Below are positions 52,184 through 61,255 of a DNA stretch of 64,000 bases, in pieces (position 1 is the stretch's first letter; every line of letters begins with the position of its first letter). Origin of the DNA: Martinezella multihospitum (GTDB lineage Bacteria; Pseudomonadota; Alphaproteobacteria; Rhizobiales; Rhizobiaceae). Under the pieces are notes generated by a model. It did no database searches. It was not told the origin of the DNA and saw nothing but the letters and a program-made list of their open reading frames with translations. Made by a program: the position numbers and the translations under genes. The DNA lies in NCBI RefSeq assembly GCF_900094585.1, contig NZ_FMAG01000013.1:1-64000 (forward strand), written 5' to 3'.

Positions 52184-53326
52184 TCAGTTCGACGATGAAC
52201 TGCCCGGCAGCGGGGCAGCAGCCGTCGGCACACTCTTCTGATAGACGGTCAACAGCTTGGCAAAATCGACGGTGTCTGCGTTGCTGGCGAAAATCGTGTC
52301 GCCATCCTGCATCTTGAACTGCTGCATCAGCACGAAATTCGAGACTTGCTTGAGGTTGACGCTGTAGATGACCGGCTTGACCGAAACGACAGTCGGCGCA
52401 CTGGCACTCTTGGCGAGGCTCGACGCAACCTGCGAATAGATCTTCTGGTTGCGGAAAAGGTAGAAGTTGCGGGAGTCCGCGCGATCATCGAGCATGCCGC
52501 CGGCGCGGGCAAGCGCCTGCGCCAAGGTGGTCTGGCCGGGTTCCAGCGGGAACTCGCCGACGCTCTTGAAGGCGCCAAGTGCCGTAAAGGTCTGCGAGGT
52601 GCCATTGACGAACAGCTGATCGCCCGGCAGGAGGCGCACGTTCTGCTTGTTATCCTGAAGGATGCGGTCCAGCGGCGCGCTCGCCCTTTGTGAGCCGCGC
52701 GTCAGCGTCACGGTCGTGTTGGCCGGTGCCGAGGAAGCGCCGCCGGCAAGGGCGAGTACGTCAAGCACGCGCTCTCCGCGCGCCGTCAGCGGGAAGCGGC
52801 CGGCAGAACGAACCTTGCCATCGACCGTTACGGCGCTGGACGGTTTGTCGACGACCGTCACGACAGCCTGAGGGTTGACCGAGGAGCCTTTAAGGGCAGT
52901 GACGATCTTCGACTGCAGCCCTTCCGGGGTCGAATCGACGACGCGCTGTTTGCCGACATAGGGCATGGTGACGAAACCGCGGGAATCGACGGTGAAGCGG
53001 CCGAGATTGAGCGATTTGCTCTGCGTGGCGGACAGCAATCCGTCCTCGCCGGTATCCAGCACCGTTACGTCGAATACGTCGCCCGGACGCAGACGGGCAT
53101 CAGAATAGCCGCCAGAGCGCAGGCTCGTAAGCCCCTGATCAGTGGGCGAATAGGACGGCGCAACAACCTGTGCGCCCATCGGAGCTTCAGAGAGCGGCAC
53201 GACCGGAATCTTCCGCTGCGTATCGGGCATCCTTGCATTGCGAATATTGAGGGCGCTTGGCCCATCAGACGGCCCTGCACAGGCGCTGAGGACAACCAAG
53301 GGTAAAATCGCCGCCCATTTCCGCAT
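52184..53326 (-). CDS. Outer-membrane polysaccharide export lipoprotein (OPX/Wza family)
   Basis: A 380-residue lipoprotein. The signal peptide ends in a lipobox (LVVLSACAG, Cys acylated). A Poly_export domain (RLRPGDVFDVTVLDTGEDGL, VTMPYVGKQRV, AVVTVVDKPSSAVTVDGKV) is followed by SLBB-like domains (GRFPLTARGERVLDVLALAGG; VGEFPLEPGQTTLAQALARAGGMLDDRADSRNFYLFR). GGAG before ATG. No polymerase, flippase or glycosyltransferase gene is nearby, so the polysaccharide it serves is encoded elsewhere. Confidence 0.88.
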   Translation of the reverse strand: MRKWAAILPLVVLSACAGPSDGPSALNIRNARMPDTQRKIPVVPLSEAPMGAQVVAPSYSPTDQGLTSLRSGGYSDARLRPGDVFDVTVLDTGEDGLLSATQSKSLNLGRFTVDSRGFVTMPYVGKQRVVDSTPEGLQSKIVTALKGSSVNPQAVVTVVDKPSSAVTVDGKVRSAGRFPLTARGERVLDVLALAGGASSAPANTTVTLTRGSQRASAPLDRILQDNKQNVRLLPGDQLFVNGTSQTFTALGAFKSVGEFPLEPGQTTLAQALARAGGMLDDRADSRNFYLFRNQKIYSQVASSLAKSASAPTVVSVKPVIYSVNLKQVSNFVLMQQFKMQDGDTIFASNADTVDFAKLLTVYQKSVPTAAAPLPGSSSSN

Positions 53327-53779
53327 TCCGGAATCTCCTTCGGATGTTAGAAGCTAGGGAGAAATATCAACCACAAGGCGGGAGGCAATATGCGGGGCTA
53401 ATAAATAATGAATTGTGACAGTTCGGTTGTTTACCATTGTGTCCAAATGGCAACCGATTGCGGTCCCGAGCGCCAAAACGCGTCTCCTACAACAACGGTC
53501 GGAAGGCGATCCTGCACCGAAATATCAGCGCCAATGCGAATCATGAGCAACCGTAGCGATAGAGAATGCGGAAAGAAAACACGCAAGCCCCATTGCAATT
53601 CGAGCGTGTCGACCTAATTCCACCGGTGCCACTTCTACAAGGCACGAAGAATGATTTTTCCGTCGAAATCTTCCACTTTTACGGGTCCTTTCCAGTGGAT
53701 GATTTCCCCCCAAAGATAGTAGGGTTATCGACCGGAAAGGCCGGGTAGTCTTTCGCGGCAGCAAGAAGGCAATATAAAC
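53327..53779. other. Intergenic region without clear gene
   Basis: This 453-base gap separates divergent genes (export lipoprotein and small exported protein). Short open frames exist (for example 53566-53748) but lack a Shine-Dalgarno and any familiar sequence. The region is of mixed composition and could hold promoters or a small RNA; I see no hairpin strong enough to name. Confidence 0.4.
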
Positions 53780-54190
53780 ATGCTCGCACGAATAGCTTGC
53801 GCATTGGCGCTTGGAGTTCTTTCGGCCGCTCCGGCGTTCGCCGACGCCTGCTCGGATCACTATGAGAGCAGCGGCGTGCCGCTCGTTACCGGCATCACCT
53901 ACAAGACCTGGATGGTCTTTCCATCCGTCAATCCCAATGCCGCCTTTGACAAAGTATCCCGCGCCGTCCTGGCAGAAGGCTTCGTCGACGTGAACGTCGA
54001 AAAGAAGCTCGGCACGCTGACCGCGCAACAGGAAACCAGCGGCTCCGGCAGACCACAAACCCTGCGGGTCGTCGTTCGCAAGAACGGCAAGGGCAGCCGC
54101 GTCGATGCGCTGTTCATCGTGCAAGCCGGACAAGTGGCGCCCGGCGTCAGCAAGAACCTCTGCCGTATCGTAAGCGCGGTCGGCGAATAG
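53780..54190 (+). CDS. Small exported protein of unknown function
   Basis: A 136-residue protein with a signal peptide (MLARIACALALGVLSAAPAFA, cut before DACSD). The mature part holds two cysteines, near its start and near its end (DACSDHY, NLCRIV), which could form a disulphide, and an alpha/beta-like core (AFDKVSRAVLAEGFVDVNVEKKLGTLTAQQE and PQTLRVVVRK). I do not recognise a family. AGAAGG precedes ATG 53780. It converges with the AraC gene. Confidence 0.65.
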   Translation: MLARIACALALGVLSAAPAFADACSDHYESSGVPLVTGITYKTWMVFPSVNPNAAFDKVSRAVLAEGFVDVNVEKKLGTLTAQQETSGSGRPQTLRVVVRKNGKGSRVDALFIVQAGQVAPGVSKNLCRIVSAVGE

Positions 54191-54236
54191 ACCCGGCTCC
54201 GACAAAGCTACTTCCTCACGCAAACAGATCGCAGCG

Positions 54237-55223
54237 CTATTCATTCCCGCGCCGAGGCTGCCTGACAGTCTCGGACGGCATCTCGCCGAAGGATTGATAG
54301 TAAAGTGCCGCGAAGCGGCCCATATGAGAAAATCCCCAATCGCGAGCGATGTCGGCAACCAGCCGCGAATGGCCCGAATCCATCAGAGTTCTGCGCGCCC
54401 CCTGCAGCCTTATGTTGCGCAGATAGCCAAGGGGCGTTGTGTTCTTGAACTGCTGAAACGCCGCCTGCAAGGACCGCACGCTCGTTCCGGTTTCCCGCGC
54501 GATATCGGCCATTCTGATATCCGCACCGGTATTGGCGTGCATATATTCCATTGCGCGCTTCAACTGCCTCGGGATGGCCGGTGATGCCGGTCGCAGCAAT
54601 TGTGCCGAATAGTTGTGCGGGACGGTTTCAAGCAAAGCGATCATCATCGCCTGCAGGAGGTTCTCGCTGAATGCAGCCGAGGATCGTTCTGCGCCGCCTG
54701 CCGTGAGATCCTGCCAGATGATATTTGCAAGCGCTGCGATCTGCATCCCTCGCCCGGACGTCAGGTCGACCGGACCGGTAAATTTCAAATCATCTCGAAC
54801 CGGTGCGCCCAGCAGCTCGCTGAGCTGCCGGACCATAGCCGGCTTTTCGAAAGCGATACCCATATGGCCGCGCTGTTCGAACAATGTCAGATGTTCGAAA
54901 GATGACATATCGGCCAGCAGACCCCTGCCCGGCAGCGACTCCAGCTGCCGCCCCTCCGTGTCGATCAGCATCTTGCCAGCGGTCGGCAGATAAAGGCCGT
55001 AAGCATCGGGACCGCCGGACAGCTTCACGCTCATGCCGGAATGACATTTGCCGCGCCAGACGCTGCAGGAACCGATCGTGTAATGACGATCCGCCACCGA
55101 AATCGTGCCGCGCCCATTGAGTGGCTCGACAATGGCAGGAAACAGGGTTCTCGCATAATGCGCCGTCATCTCCTCGGCATCGGCCTTGTCGACTTTGAAC
55201 ACCGAGCGCGTCGCGTAGGTCAA
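54237..55223 (-). CDS. AraC-family transcriptional regulator
   Basis: A 328-residue regulator. The N-terminal ~190 residues form an AraC_binding_2-like (PF14525) sensor: ISVADRHYTIGSCSVWRG, GLYLPTAGKMLIDTEGR and LTLFEQRGHMGIAFE. The C-terminal ~100 residues are the double helix-turn-helix: HANTGADIRMADIARETGTS then VRSLQAAFQQFKNTTPLGYL and ARDWGFSHMGRFAALYYQSFGEMPSETV. TTG start with GGGGA before it. Target unknown; no operon partner. Confidence 0.88.
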   Translation of the reverse strand: MTYATRSVFKVDKADAEEMTAHYARTLFPAIVEPLNGRGTISVADRHYTIGSCSVWRGKCHSGMSVKLSGGPDAYGLYLPTAGKMLIDTEGRQLESLPGRGLLADMSSFEHLTLFEQRGHMGIAFEKPAMVRQLSELLGAPVRDDLKFTGPVDLTSGRGMQIAALANIIWQDLTAGGAERSSAAFSENLLQAMMIALLETVPHNYSAQLLRPASPAIPRQLKRAMEYMHANTGADIRMADIARETGTSVRSLQAAFQQFKNTTPLGYLRNIRLQGARRTLMDSGHSRLVADIARDWGFSHMGRFAALYYQSFGEMPSETVRQPRRGNE

Positions 55224-55609
55224 ATAATCCCCTCATGTGCTGCATCAGCGGATCATCTTTCAGACTTCAATTATTTCCCTGAAAGTAAATCCTCGCCCAC
55301 ATCCCCGTATGAAATAACCTTGGATGATAAACAAAATCAATTCGCCAAACAATAAATATTACAATTGCAACCATGTGGATATATCAGCATATCATCACTG
55401 TATACATTTTGATTATACTTATATTATTTCATAATATGATCTGACCTTCAGGAATATATTTTATGCCTAAACCAATATCTCGGTTAATACGTCAACTTCC
55501 TCACGCGCTGACGCCCGGCGCCTGAGTATTCCTCGGCCGCCGTTCAGCCTCTTGACGGAATGTTATCGATAACATAGCCTCTTCCTATCGAAGCTTTGGG
55601 AGGAGCAGG
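55224..55609. other. AT-rich intergenic region upstream of sugar-acid ABC operon
   Basis: This 386-base region is strongly AT-rich between about 55300 and 55490, in contrast to its surroundings, and holds no ORF. It carries the AraC-gene promoter side and, at its right end, the LacI operator and promoter of the ABC operon, listed separately. Confidence 0.5.
55552..55580 (+). promoter_or_regulatory. Promoter with embedded LacI operator, ABC transporter operon
   Basis: The perfect 16-base palindrome ATGTTATCGATAACAT (55560-55575) sits in the 17-base spacer between TTGACG (55552-55557) and TAGCCT (55575-55580), so a bound repressor would block RNA polymerase. The same 16 bases recur at 63909-63924 and, degenerate, at 61256-61271 before the LacI-family gene. 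Confidence 0.75.
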
Positions 55610-57106
55610 ATGAACGACGGAAAGCTGCTCGAATTTTCCGACATCACCAAGGAATTTGGCGGAACGCGCGCACTGTCGAATGTATCTCTCGACCTGCAGC
55701 GGGGCGAAATTCTCGCGCTTCTCGGAGAGAATGGCGCGGGCAAATCGACGCTCATCAAGACATTGGCTGGCATCTACAAGCCGGATGGTGGGCAGATCCT
55801 GTTTCGCGGCAAGCCCTATCACCATCGCCCGCCACAACCTAACCAGCGCCAGCCGGTCGCCTTCATCCATCAGGATCTTGGACTGATCGAATGGATGACC
55901 GTGGGCGAGAATGTCGGCCTTGCGCAGGGCTATTCCCTGCGCGGCAAACTGATCGACTGGCGGGCGACCGAACGGCGCACCGCGGAAGCACTGAAACTCG
56001 TCGGCTGCGATTTCGATCCGTCGACCCGCGTGCAGGAGCTGACCCGCACGGAAAAATCACTTGTGGCAATCGCCCGCGCACTCGCTGTCGAAGCCGATGT
56101 GCTGGTGCTTGACGAACCCACCGCCAGCCTGCCCGCCGATGAAGTCGAGAAGCTCTTTGCCGCCATCCGCCCGCTGAAAGAGCGCGGCGTGGCCATGATC
56201 TACGTCTCGCATCGCCTCGATGAGATCTTCCGTATCGCCGACCGCGTCGCTGTGCTGCGTGACGGCCAGCTGGTAGGCCAGAAGCCTGTTTCCGAGACGA
56301 CGCCGGATGAACTTATCCGCATGATCGTCGGGCGTAAGGCTGACCAACTGTTCGTCAAAGCGGAAAGAAGCGCAGGCCCTGCGATCGTTTCCGTGAAAGA
56401 GCTTTCCTGCCGCGGCGCAGGACCTGTATCCTTTGATATCCGCCAGGGCGAACTGCTCGGTCTGGTCGGTTTGCGCGGCGCGGGTCAAGAATTGATCGGA
56501 CGCGCGCTGTTCGGTTGCGAGCCATCGCAAGGTGCGGTGCGATTGAATGGGACGGTACCAGACCTTTCCAGCACCGTCGCTGCGATGGCTTCGGGTATCG
56601 GGCTGATCGCCAGGGATCGGACCGAAGAGTCTGTCGCCATGTCGCTCAGCCTGCGCGAAAATACGTTCCTCAATCCGGGCGCCTCCGGCCGAAGCCTGTT
56701 TTCATTTCTGTCCCCGCGCCGCGAAGCCGAAGCCGCCTATTCCCTCGGCAGCCGCGTCGGTCTCCGACCCAACGATCAGAGCCTTGCCATCGAAGCCCTA
56801 TCCGGCGGCAATCAGCAGAAGGTGGTTGTGGGACGATGGCTGGCGACAGGCCGCAAATTGCTGATCGCCGAGGATCCGACTGCCGGCGTCGATGTTGGCG
56901 CCAAGGCTGACATCTATCGGTTGATCGCCGAGGCGGTCGAGGCGGGCCTCGCCGTTATCGTCGTCTCCACGGATTTCGAGGAAATCGCCCATATCTGCCA
57001 TCGTGCCCTGGTGTTTTCGCGCGGGAGGATCGTGCGCGAACTCAGCGGCGCCGACCTTACAACGCCGGCGGTCATCGCCGCCGCATCTGCATCAGAAGCG
57101 GCCTGA
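55610..57106 (+). CDS. Sugar ABC transporter ATP-binding protein (CUT2, double NBD)
   Basis: A 498-residue double-NBD ATPase; GGGAGGAG precedes ATG 55610. NBD1 has canonical Walker A GENGAGKST and Walker B VLDEPTASL, but its signature is eroded (LTRTEKS). NBD2 has a degenerate Walker A (GLRGAGQEL), a good signature LSGGNQQK and an altered Walker B, IAEDPTAGVDVGAK, in which the usual Asp-Glu pair reads Glu-Asp. All three motifs of one composite site are therefore decayed, leaving a single good ATP site, as in other CUT2 ATPases but more extreme. Powers the permease encoded next. Confidence 0.92.
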   Translation: MNDGKLLEFSDITKEFGGTRALSNVSLDLQRGEILALLGENGAGKSTLIKTLAGIYKPDGGQILFRGKPYHHRPPQPNQRQPVAFIHQDLGLIEWMTVGENVGLAQGYSLRGKLIDWRATERRTAEALKLVGCDFDPSTRVQELTRTEKSLVAIARALAVEADVLVLDEPTASLPADEVEKLFAAIRPLKERGVAMIYVSHRLDEIFRIADRVAVLRDGQLVGQKPVSETTPDELIRMIVGRKADQLFVKAERSAGPAIVSVKELSCRGAGPVSFDIRQGELLGLVGLRGAGQELIGRALFGCEPSQGAVRLNGTVPDLSSTVAAMASGIGLIARDRTEESVAMSLSLRENTFLNPGASGRSLFSFLSPRREAEAAYSLGSRVGLRPNDQSLAIEALSGGNQQKVVVGRWLATGRKLLIAEDPTAGVDVGAKADIYRLIAEAVEAGLAVIVVSTDFEEIAHICHRALVFSRGRIVRELSGADLTTPAVIAAASASEAA

Positions 57107-57122
57107 ACCGGAGGAGAACACC

Positions 57123-58193
57123 ATGCAATCGATCGAATCCAACGCGCTCGAGCCGACCCGCGCCGAGCTTTCGGCCATGAGCTTCGGCCAGAAGATCCAG
57201 CGCCTGTTGCCCGTCTATGGCCTCGTCATCCTGACGGTCTTCCTGATCCTGCTTTTTTCCATTCTGCTGCCGCAGACATTCCCGACGATGCTCAACCTGC
57301 GTTCGATCATTTCGGACAAGACGATCATCGCCATCCTGTCGCTTGCGGCGATGATCCCGATGGCAGCAGGGCGCATCGACTTGACGATCGGCTATGGCAT
57401 CGTGCTCTGGCATGTGCTGGCGATCAGCCTGCAGACGATGTTCGGGCTGCCCTGGCCGGTTGCCGTCCTCATCGTCATAGCGCTTGGCGCATTGACCGGC
57501 TTCCTGAACGGCCTGCTGGTGGAAATCGCCAAGATCGACAGCTTCATCGCAACACTCGGCACCGGCACGGTCCTCTACGCCATCGCGCTCTGGCATACGG
57601 GCGGCCGGCAGGTTGTGGGCATGTTGCCGCAAGGGTTTTATGCGCTGAACGGCACCATGGTCTTCGGCCTGCCGATCACGGGCATCTATGTTCTCGCCCT
57701 TGCCTTCGTCATGTGGATCGTTCTCGAATATCTGCCGATCGGCCGTTACATCTATGCGATCGGCGCCAATCCAAAGGCTGCCGCCCTCAATGGCATTCCC
57801 GTCCGCCGCTTCGTCATCGGCGCCTTCGTCACCTCGGGTACCCTTGCCGCCATCGCCGGCGTCCTCCTGGCGTCGAAGCTGCGCATCGGTCAGGCAAGCG
57901 TCGGGCTTGAATATCTGCTGCCTGCATTGGTCGGCGCATTCCTCGGCTCAACCACCATCAAGCCGGGTCGCGTCAACGTCTGGGGCACGATGATCGGCGT
58001 CATCATCCTGGCGGTCGGCATTGCCGGCATCCAGCAGTTCGGCGGCTCCTTCTATGTCGAGCCTCTGTTCAACGGCGTCACCCTGCTCGTTGCCATCGGC
58101 ATTGCCGGCTACGCGCAGCGCCGCCGCAGCCATGCAGGGCGCATGGCGCCGGCCCAGGCACCGCAACTTTCCGCCAAGCCGGCGGAAAAATGA
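57123..58193 (+). CDS. Sugar ABC transporter permease (CUT2)
   Basis: About 356 residues from ATG 57123 (CGGAGGAG before it). A cytoplasmic N-terminus of ~35 residues precedes ~10 membrane segments. Family landmarks: AAMIPMAAGRIDLTIGYGIV, IDSFIATLGTGTVLYAIALW, YAIGANPKAAALNGIPVRRFV and YLLPALVGAFLGSTTIKPGRVNVWG. The variant GRIDLTIG replaces the usual GIDLSVG. Second gene of the LacI-controlled transport operon. Confidence 0.92.
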   Translation: MQSIESNALEPTRAELSAMSFGQKIQRLLPVYGLVILTVFLILLFSILLPQTFPTMLNLRSIISDKTIIAILSLAAMIPMAAGRIDLTIGYGIVLWHVLAISLQTMFGLPWPVAVLIVIALGALTGFLNGLLVEIAKIDSFIATLGTGTVLYAIALWHTGGRQVVGMLPQGFYALNGTMVFGLPITGIYVLALAFVMWIVLEYLPIGRYIYAIGANPKAAALNGIPVRRFVIGAFVTSGTLAAIAGVLLASKLRIGQASVGLEYLLPALVGAFLGSTTIKPGRVNVWGTMIGVIILAVGIAGIQQFGGSFYVEPLFNGVTLLVAIGIAGYAQRRRSHAGRMAPAQAPQLSAKPAEK

Positions 58194-58233
58194 AGATCAT
58201 CTGAAGTTCGAATGTCCAAAGGGAGGAGAAGAC

Positions 58234-59328
58234 ATGAACCGTAGACAATTCCTGCAGGCCACGACAGCGGTGCTGGTGCTATGCGCCGGCCAGGCCGATG
58301 CCGATCCGTTGGCGGATGCGAAGGCCGTCGTCGACAAATACGCGACCCCGGTCACCAAATGGGACGGCCCGACCACGGGTCCGAAAGCTCAGGCCGGCAA
58401 GACCATCGTCGTTTTGGCGGGCGACCTGAAGAATGGCGGCATTCTCGGCGTCAGCAATGGCGTCGAGGAAGCAGCAAAGGCGATCGGCTGGCAAGTGAAG
58501 GTTCTCGATGGCGCGGGCTCCATCGGCGGCCGCACGGCCGCCTTCGGTCAGGCGATAGCGCTGCAGCCTGCCGGTATCATCATCGATGGCTTCGATGCCG
58601 TCGAACAGGCTCCGGCACTGGAACAGGCAAAGGCCGCCAAGATCCCGCTGGTCGCCTGGCATGCCGGCCCGACCATCGGCCCGGACGACAAGAACGGTCT
58701 CTTCGCCAATGTCAGCACCGACGCCATGGAAGTCTCGAAGGCGGCCGCCGACTGGGCCTTCGTCGATGCCAAGGGCAAGCCCGGGGTCATCATCTTCACC
58801 GACTCCACCTATGCGATCGCCATCGCCAAGGCGGACAAGATGAAGCAGGAGATCGAACGGCTGGGCGGCAAAGTGCTGGAATATGTCGATACTCCGATCG
58901 CAGAGACGTCGCAGCGCATGCCACAGCTCACGACATCCCTCCTTCAAAAATACGGTGACAGCTGGACCCATTCGCTTGCCATCAACGACCTTTATTTCGA
59001 CTTCATGGGGCCATCGCTTGCCTCCGCTGGCAAGAGCGGCACCGATGCACCGATCAACGTCGCTGCCGGCGATGGCTCGCAATCGGCCTATGAGCGCATC
59101 CGCGCTGGCCAATATCAGAAGGTCACCGTTGCCGAACCCCTTAATCTCCAGGGCTGGCAATTGGTCGATGAACTCAATCGCGCCTTTGCTGGTGAAAAAT
59201 GGTCCGGCTATCTCTCGCCGCTGCACGTCGTGACGGCAGATAATATCCAGTCCGATGGCGGCCCGAAGAACACCTTCGATCCGGACAACGGTTACAAGGA
59301 CGAGTATAAGAAGATCTGGGGAAAATGA
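58234..59328 (+). CDS. Sugar ABC transporter substrate-binding protein
   Basis: About 364 residues from ATG 58234 after GGGAGGAGA. Signal peptide MNRRQFLQATTAVLVLCAGQADA. Type-1 periplasmic binding fold: GKTIVVLAGDLKNGGILGVSNGVEEAAKAIGW, ALQPAGIIIDGFDAVEQAPALEQAKAAKIPLVAWHAG, then GVIIFTDSTYAIAIAKADKM. It is diverged from the usual ribose-type proteins. Ligand unknown; the co-regulated gluconokinase and SDR genes point to a sugar acid (inference). Confidence 0.9.
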   Translation: MNRRQFLQATTAVLVLCAGQADADPLADAKAVVDKYATPVTKWDGPTTGPKAQAGKTIVVLAGDLKNGGILGVSNGVEEAAKAIGWQVKVLDGAGSIGGRTAAFGQAIALQPAGIIIDGFDAVEQAPALEQAKAAKIPLVAWHAGPTIGPDDKNGLFANVSTDAMEVSKAAADWAFVDAKGKPGVIIFTDSTYAIAIAKADKMKQEIERLGGKVLEYVDTPIAETSQRMPQLTTSLLQKYGDSWTHSLAINDLYFDFMGPSLASAGKSGTDAPINVAAGDGSQSAYERIRAGQYQKVTVAEPLNLQGWQLVDELNRAFAGEKWSGYLSPLHVVTADNIQSDGGPKNTFDPDNGYKDEYKKIWGK

Positions 59329-59389
59329 TCATCGCCTGAATGAGGCCAGCCTCTCGAAGGGCTCCTAGCTTTACCTACTGGCATCGGCA

Positions 59390-59419
59390 GCAAAACCCGG
59401 CACAGAAACCGGGTTTTGC
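59390..59419 (+). terminator. Hairpin terminator after the ABC operon
   Basis: GCAAAACCCGG and CCGGGTTTTGC form a perfect 11-bp stem with loop CACAGAAA, 62 bases after the binding-protein stop. The T-run lies within the 3' arm. Convergent genes lie on both sides, so it could act in both directions. Confidence 0.65.
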
Positions 59420-59459
59420 GGCAGTTCTCTCATAGAAGTGCCGTTATCGCGCCCACAAT

Positions 59460-59999
59460 CTACAGAGACCTGTCCGGCAACCCATTCACTGAAGGCGCAG
59501 CTAGTCGGATTGCGTTGAATCCTTCCGCGTCTGAAGGGGGCACAAAATACCTGGTGATTTCATCGAATTGTGCATCGGAAGCTGCAAAATCGTGCGTCCC
59601 AGCAGCATTACGCGCACGCAGGCGCGCCTTGCAAAGCTCATCCGGCACATCGAGGAAATACAGCCTGTGATCAGCGCCTGCCATTTCAAAAAGTGTTCGC
59701 ATCCAGGACCGGAGAGCCGGTGTATTCGCAGGAAAATCCAGGACGACCGATACGCCGATCCGCAGCAGATCCGAAACGACGGGACCGATAGCATCGCGCA
59801 GCCGCCGGGAATAACGGATATAGTCTGCGACATCGTTCAGTTCTGTGCCGAAAAGGCGGCTCATCCACCAATCCTCGCTGAGGATGATGGTAGATGGCAT
59901 TTGGCCAAGTTCGGCCGTCAAGGTCGATTTTCCCGCTGCTATTTTTCCGCAGAGCATATGAAGCGTCGGCCGCGCCGTCTTTGCTTGATGATCTGACAT
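59460..59999 (-). CDS. P-loop AAA-type small-molecule kinase-like protein
   Basis: A 179-residue P-loop NTPase. Walker A GKIAAGKST is followed by a zeta-toxin/chloramphenicol-phosphotransferase-like layout: IILSEDWWMSRLF, a VSVVLDFPANTPALRSWMRTLFE strand-helix, RLYFLDVPDELCKARLRARN and FDEITRYFVPPSDAEGFN. Such small proteins phosphorylate nucleotides, antibiotics or sugar nucleotides. No antitoxin-like partner; the substrate is unknown. Confidence 0.75.
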   Translation of the reverse strand: MSDHQAKTARPTLHMLCGKIAAGKSTLTAELGQMPSTIILSEDWWMSRLFGTELNDVADYIRYSRRLRDAIGPVVSDLLRIGVSVVLDFPANTPALRSWMRTLFEMAGADHRLYFLDVPDELCKARLRARNAAGTHDFAASDAQFDEITRYFVPPSDAEGFNAIRLAAPSVNGLPDRSL

Positions 60000-60036
60000 G
60001 TCCGTCTCCAGTTAAGGCCCCAGAAACGGAACAAAA

Positions 60037-60056
60037 AACCCGCCTCGGGGCGGGTT
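60037..60056 (-). terminator. Intrinsic terminator of the LacI-family gene
   Basis: On the minus strand AACCCGCC-CCGA-GGCGGGTT is followed directly by TTTTGT: an 8-bp stem, a tetraloop and a U-tract. It lies 170 bases downstream of the LacI-family stop codon and just upstream of the P-loop kinase gene. Confidence 0.75.
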
Positions 60057-60086
60057 GCATCGTTTGAACAAAGAATGCGCAAAACC

Positions 60087-60105
60087 CACCATTCAATGAA
60101 TGGTG
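60087..60105. repeat. Perfect inverted repeat CACCATTCA-A-TGAATGGTG
   Basis: Nine-base arms around a single A, between the LacI-family gene and its terminator. It might be an operator for the P-loop kinase gene or simply a small hairpin. Confidence 0.35.
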
Positions 60106-60226
60106 CGAATAATCGGCAAGTTGTGGCTGCAAAGCTTGTCCATGCAGCTCGTATAGCACCAGTCTTGCCACGATCCAATCCGCAAAACGGAGAGACCAGA
60201 GCAGCACGACCTCGCTGAAATATGCG

Positions 60227-61246
60227 TCAAAGTATCCGGCTGCTATCACGCGCAATCAGTTCCGGCATAATCTTGACATCGGGTACCGGCTGCATGCCAT
60301 CGAGAATATCCAGGATCAGTTGCGCAGTCCGCTCGCCGATTTCGCGTGCAAAGGCGTTGATCGTCGTCAAGGTCGGCACGCAGACCTCGCCGATCTCATA
60401 ATTACCGAAACCGCCGATGGAAAAGCGTTCGGGCACGGGAATTCCTAGCCGACGACATTCGGTGAGTGCACCGTAGGCCGCAAGATCCGAGACGCAGACG
60501 ACAGCTTCCGTATCGGGATAGAGCTCGATCAGCTTCGCCATGGCATTGGCACCTTCCCGCATCGAGATTGGCGGCGATCCGGCTGCAATCAGCCTGGAAG
60601 CATCGAGACCATGCGCCTGCATGGCGGCGATGAAGCCAAGCCGGCGTTCGCTGCCGCGTGAATCCCGCTGGACATCACCACCGATGAAGGCGATGCGGCG
60701 ACAGCCGAGTGCGACGAAATGATCGACCATATCGCGCATCACGGCCCTGTTGGAAAAGCCGACATAGTGGCCGATCGGATCGGTCGGGATATCCCAGGTC
60801 TCGATCACGGGGATCGCAACGGTCTGCAGAAGTTTACGCGCTCGCTCCGTATGCGTGCCGCCGGTCACGACGATCGCTTGCGGCTTGCGGCGAAGCAGCT
60901 GCTCGATCAGCCGCTCCTCCTCCTCGACATTGTAGTTCGTGTAGCCAAGCAGGATCTGCATGTCCCGCTTGGACAAGGTGTCCGAGAGGCCGCCGACCGT
61001 ATCCGCGAAGTTGGCATTGTTGATGGAGGGAATGGTGACGGCGACAAAGCCGGACTTTTGCGAACGCAGGTTGGACGCTGTACTGTCGAAAACATAGCCC
61101 AGCTCCTCCGCCGTTCGCAGGATCGCCTCTCGCGTCTCCGGACTGACCAGGCTATCGGCCTTGAAGGCACGCGACACGGTCATGGGAGAAACTCCCATGA
61201 CGCGGGCTATGTCTGCCATGGTCGGCGTTTTGCGATCGTTACTCAT
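60227..61246 (-). CDS. LacI-family transcriptional regulator
   Basis: About 339 residues from ATG 61246 (a TTG lies one codon upstream). LacI-type helix-turn-helix with hinge: PTMADIARVMGVSPMTVSRAFK then PETREAILRTAEELGYV. The ligand-binding core follows, with VAVTIPSINNANFADTVGGL, IVVTGGTHTERARKLL, IAFIGGDVQRDSRGSERRLGF and CVSDLAAYGALTE. It resembles GntR/IdnR-like repressors of gluconate genes. A degenerate operator ten bases upstream of its start suggests autoregulation. The identical sites at 55560 and 63909 define its likely regulon. Confidence 0.92.
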   Translation of the reverse strand: MSNDRKTPTMADIARVMGVSPMTVSRAFKADSLVSPETREAILRTAEELGYVFDSTASNLRSQKSGFVAVTIPSINNANFADTVGGLSDTLSKRDMQILLGYTNYNVEEEERLIEQLLRRKPQAIVVTGGTHTERARKLLQTVAIPVIETWDIPTDPIGHYVGFSNRAVMRDMVDHFVALGCRRIAFIGGDVQRDSRGSERRLGFIAAMQAHGLDASRLIAAGSPPISMREGANAMAKLIELYPDTEAVVCVSDLAAYGALTECRRLGIPVPERFSIGGFGNYEIGEVCVPTLTTINAFAREIGERTAQLILDILDGMQPVPDVKIMPELIARDSSRIL

Positions 61247-61255
61247 CAATGGCCT

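Noticed and set aside
53566..53748. 60-codon ORF in the intergenic gap
   Set aside because: No ribosome binding site, no recognisable sequence, composition like non-coding DNA.
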